Source: Bacteroidales bacterium UBA1733
GTDB lineage: Bacteria; Bacteroidota; Bacteroidia; Bacteroidales; UBA3663
Direction: 5' to 3'
Length of the DNA: 6,263 nucleotides
Assembly: GCA_002315795.1 (NCBI GenBank)
Contig: DCIF01000034.1
Coordinates: 1 to 6,263, forward strand
Positions 5,089-6,263 of this stretch are shown one piece after another (within the stretch, counting starts at the first letter, position 1; every line of letters begins with the position of its first letter). The notes beneath the pieces were generated by a model. It did no database searches. It was not told the origin of the DNA and saw nothing but the letters and a program-made list of their open reading frames with translations. Position numbers and translations under genes: made by a program.

Positions 5089-6263
5089 ATGGCAAAGAAA
5101 AGCACCAAAGGAGCAGAAAAACTAATGGCACGAATCACTGAGTGGTTCAGTGCGCATCCAAAAGATTCGTACAACTATCTGCAGATCTCGCAGGAATTGG
5201 GTATTTTCGGTCGTTCCAACCGAAGTGACGTCTATGATATGCTGGTCGAGCTGCAGGCCATGGGTTTCCTGAAGGAGATATCTTCAGGACGCTATATGCT
5301 GGCCGACCGCAAGTCGCAGGAGGAACTGATTGGTGTCTTCGAGCGTCGCCATAATGGCATGCACAGTGTTCGCATTACAGCAACTAAGCCTGATGGCGTG
5401 ACACCTCTTTATGAGGAACCTTTTACCGTCTATGATGGTGATGATCTGCAGGCATTGACTGGCGATAAGGTCCGTATCCAGAAGGTGGCTGGCCGTCGTA
5501 CGAAGTTCGGCGGCCCTCAGGCTCGTGTCGTAGAGGTGATAGAGCGTGTTCCTCATCGCTATGTGGGTGTAGTGCAGAAGTCGGCCAAATATGCTTTCGT
5601 CACCCCTGATAACCGCAGTCTTGATAAGGATATCTATGTCCCTACCGAGCTCCTTGGCAAGGCAAAGCATGGCGATAAGGTCGTGGTCGATATTGAGCGC
5701 TGGCCACAGTTCTCAAAGAATCCTATCGGTCGTATCGTAGATGTGTTGGGTCGTGATGGTGAGAACAATGCAGAGATGCATGCCATCCTGGCTGAATATG
5801 GATTGCCTTATAAGTATCCTGAATCGCTGGTACGTGTAGCGAATAAGATTGAAGATGGAGTGACAGAGGAAGAGGTGGCTCGCCGTCTGGATTATCGTCC
5901 ATACACTACATTCACGATCGATCCTGCTGATGCAAAGGACTTTGATGATGCTTTGTCTTTGCGCAAGTTGGAGAATGGGCACTGGGAAGCAGGTGTGCAC
6001 ATTGCAGATGTGACCTATTATGTGCATGCTGATTCGGTCATCAACAAGGAGGCTTTTTCGCGCGCTACCTCTATCTATCTGGTAGATCGCACGATACCGA
6101 TGCTGCCTGAGCGACTCTGTAACGAACTTTGTTCTCTCAGACAGGATGAGGATAAGCTGACCTACTCTGTCATTTTCGAGATGGATGATGATGCCAATAT
6201 TGTCAAGTCGCAGATTGTCAAGACGGTAATCCGCTCTAATCGCCGCTTCTCATACGAGGAAGC
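5089..6263 (+). CDS. rnr: Ribonuclease R (RNB-family 3'-5' exoribonuclease), 3' truncated
   Basis: The first 391 codons are present and the gene continues past the window end; bacterial RNase R is usually around 700 residues or more. RNase R is a cytoplasmic processive 3'-5' exoribonuclease that degrades structured RNA in mRNA turnover and RNA quality control. Residues ~10-75 form a winged-helix-like N-terminal domain (YNYLQISQELGI…DVYDMLVELQAMGFL). Two cold-shock-like RNA-binding domains follow (about 79-150 and 155-220, with YVGVVQKSAKYAFVTPD). The catalytic RNB domain begins near 265 and contains TIDPADAKDFDDA, whose D278, D284, D286 and D287 match the Mg-binding aspartates of RNase II/R. 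Next come VHIADVTYYV and RTIPMLPERLCNELCSL, typical of the family. The ATG at 5089 is the first possible start after an in-frame stop at 5062-5064 and suits the promoter; the leader has no Shine-Dalgarno. It is transcribed separately and is not functionally tied to the starch genes. Confidence 0.96.
   Translation, partial: MAKKSTKGAEKLMARITEWFSAHPKDSYNYLQISQELGIFGRSNRSDVYDMLVELQAMGFLKEISSGRYMLADRKSQEELIGVFERRHNGMHSVRITATKPDGVTPLYEEPFTVYDGDDLQALTGDKVRIQKVAGRRTKFGGPQARVVEVIERVPHRYVGVVQKSAKYAFVTPDNRSLDKDIYVPTELLGKAKHGDKVVVDIERWPQFSKNPIGRIVDVLGRDGENNAEMHAILAEYGLPYKYPESLVRVANKIEDGVTEEEVARRLDYRPYTTFTIDPADAKDFDDALSLRKLENGHWEAGVHIADVTYYVHADSVINKEAFSRATSIYLVDRTIPMLPERLCNELCSLRQDEDKLTYSVIFEMDDDANIVKSQIVKTVIRSNRRFSYEE

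Noticed and set aside
5284..6027. Minus-strand open frames of 128 and 104 residues
   Set aside because: Both are antisense to the clearly recognised rnr gene and have no plausible start signals or known motifs.
1..6263. CRISPR array, tRNA, insertion sequence or phage element
   Set aside because: No spaced short repeats, cloverleaf, transposase motifs or terminal inverted repeats were seen. The only long repeat is the in-frame CBM duplication.

Overview
The window looks like a piece of a Bacteroidales chromosome, most likely Prevotella/Segatella. The grounds are a SusE/SusF-type starch-binding protein, A-rich translation starts without Shine-Dalgarno sequences, a TTTG/TAnnTTTG-type promoter, and a C-terminal 'YNLQGQ…LYIQSGKKLMIR' tail of the kind common on secreted Prevotella proteins. 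No tRNA, rRNA, CRISPR array, insertion sequence or transposase was seen.

Layout: (1) 1-1274 is the 3' part of a SusE/SusF-like outer-membrane starch-binding lipoprotein. The visible part holds four beta-sandwich carbohydrate-binding domains arranged A-B-A-B. (2) After an 86-bp gap holding a strong hairpin comes 1361-3397, a secreted plant-like GH13 alpha-amylase. It carries a chitobiase-type Ig-like domain, a CBM26-like starch-binding module and a C-terminal sorting-type tail. (3) After 33 bp comes 3431-4861, a second GH13 alpha-amylase that closely resembles the catalytic part of Bacillus subtilis AmyE (subfamily GH13_28) and has no CBM. (4) A long palindromic terminator at 4869-4904 closes this starch cluster. 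(5) A Bacteroidetes-type promoter at 4988-5019 starts an unrelated gene, rnr (ribonuclease R), which runs off the window at 6263.

How the genes work together (inference from the Sus paradigm): the SusE/F-like protein holds starch at the cell surface and the two amylases cut it into malto-oligosaccharides. A SusC/SusD pair, expected just upstream but outside the window, would import these. No promoter was found between the three starch genes, so they probably belong to one operon that starts upstream. The hairpin after the susE-like gene may lower expression of the amylases relative to the binding protein.

Nothing here clearly amounts to an undescribed system. The points most worth a second look are the doubled A-B starch-binding architecture, the AmyE-like amylase in a Bacteroidetes sus locus, the contrast in CBM and targeting signals between the two amylases, and the intercistronic hairpin.
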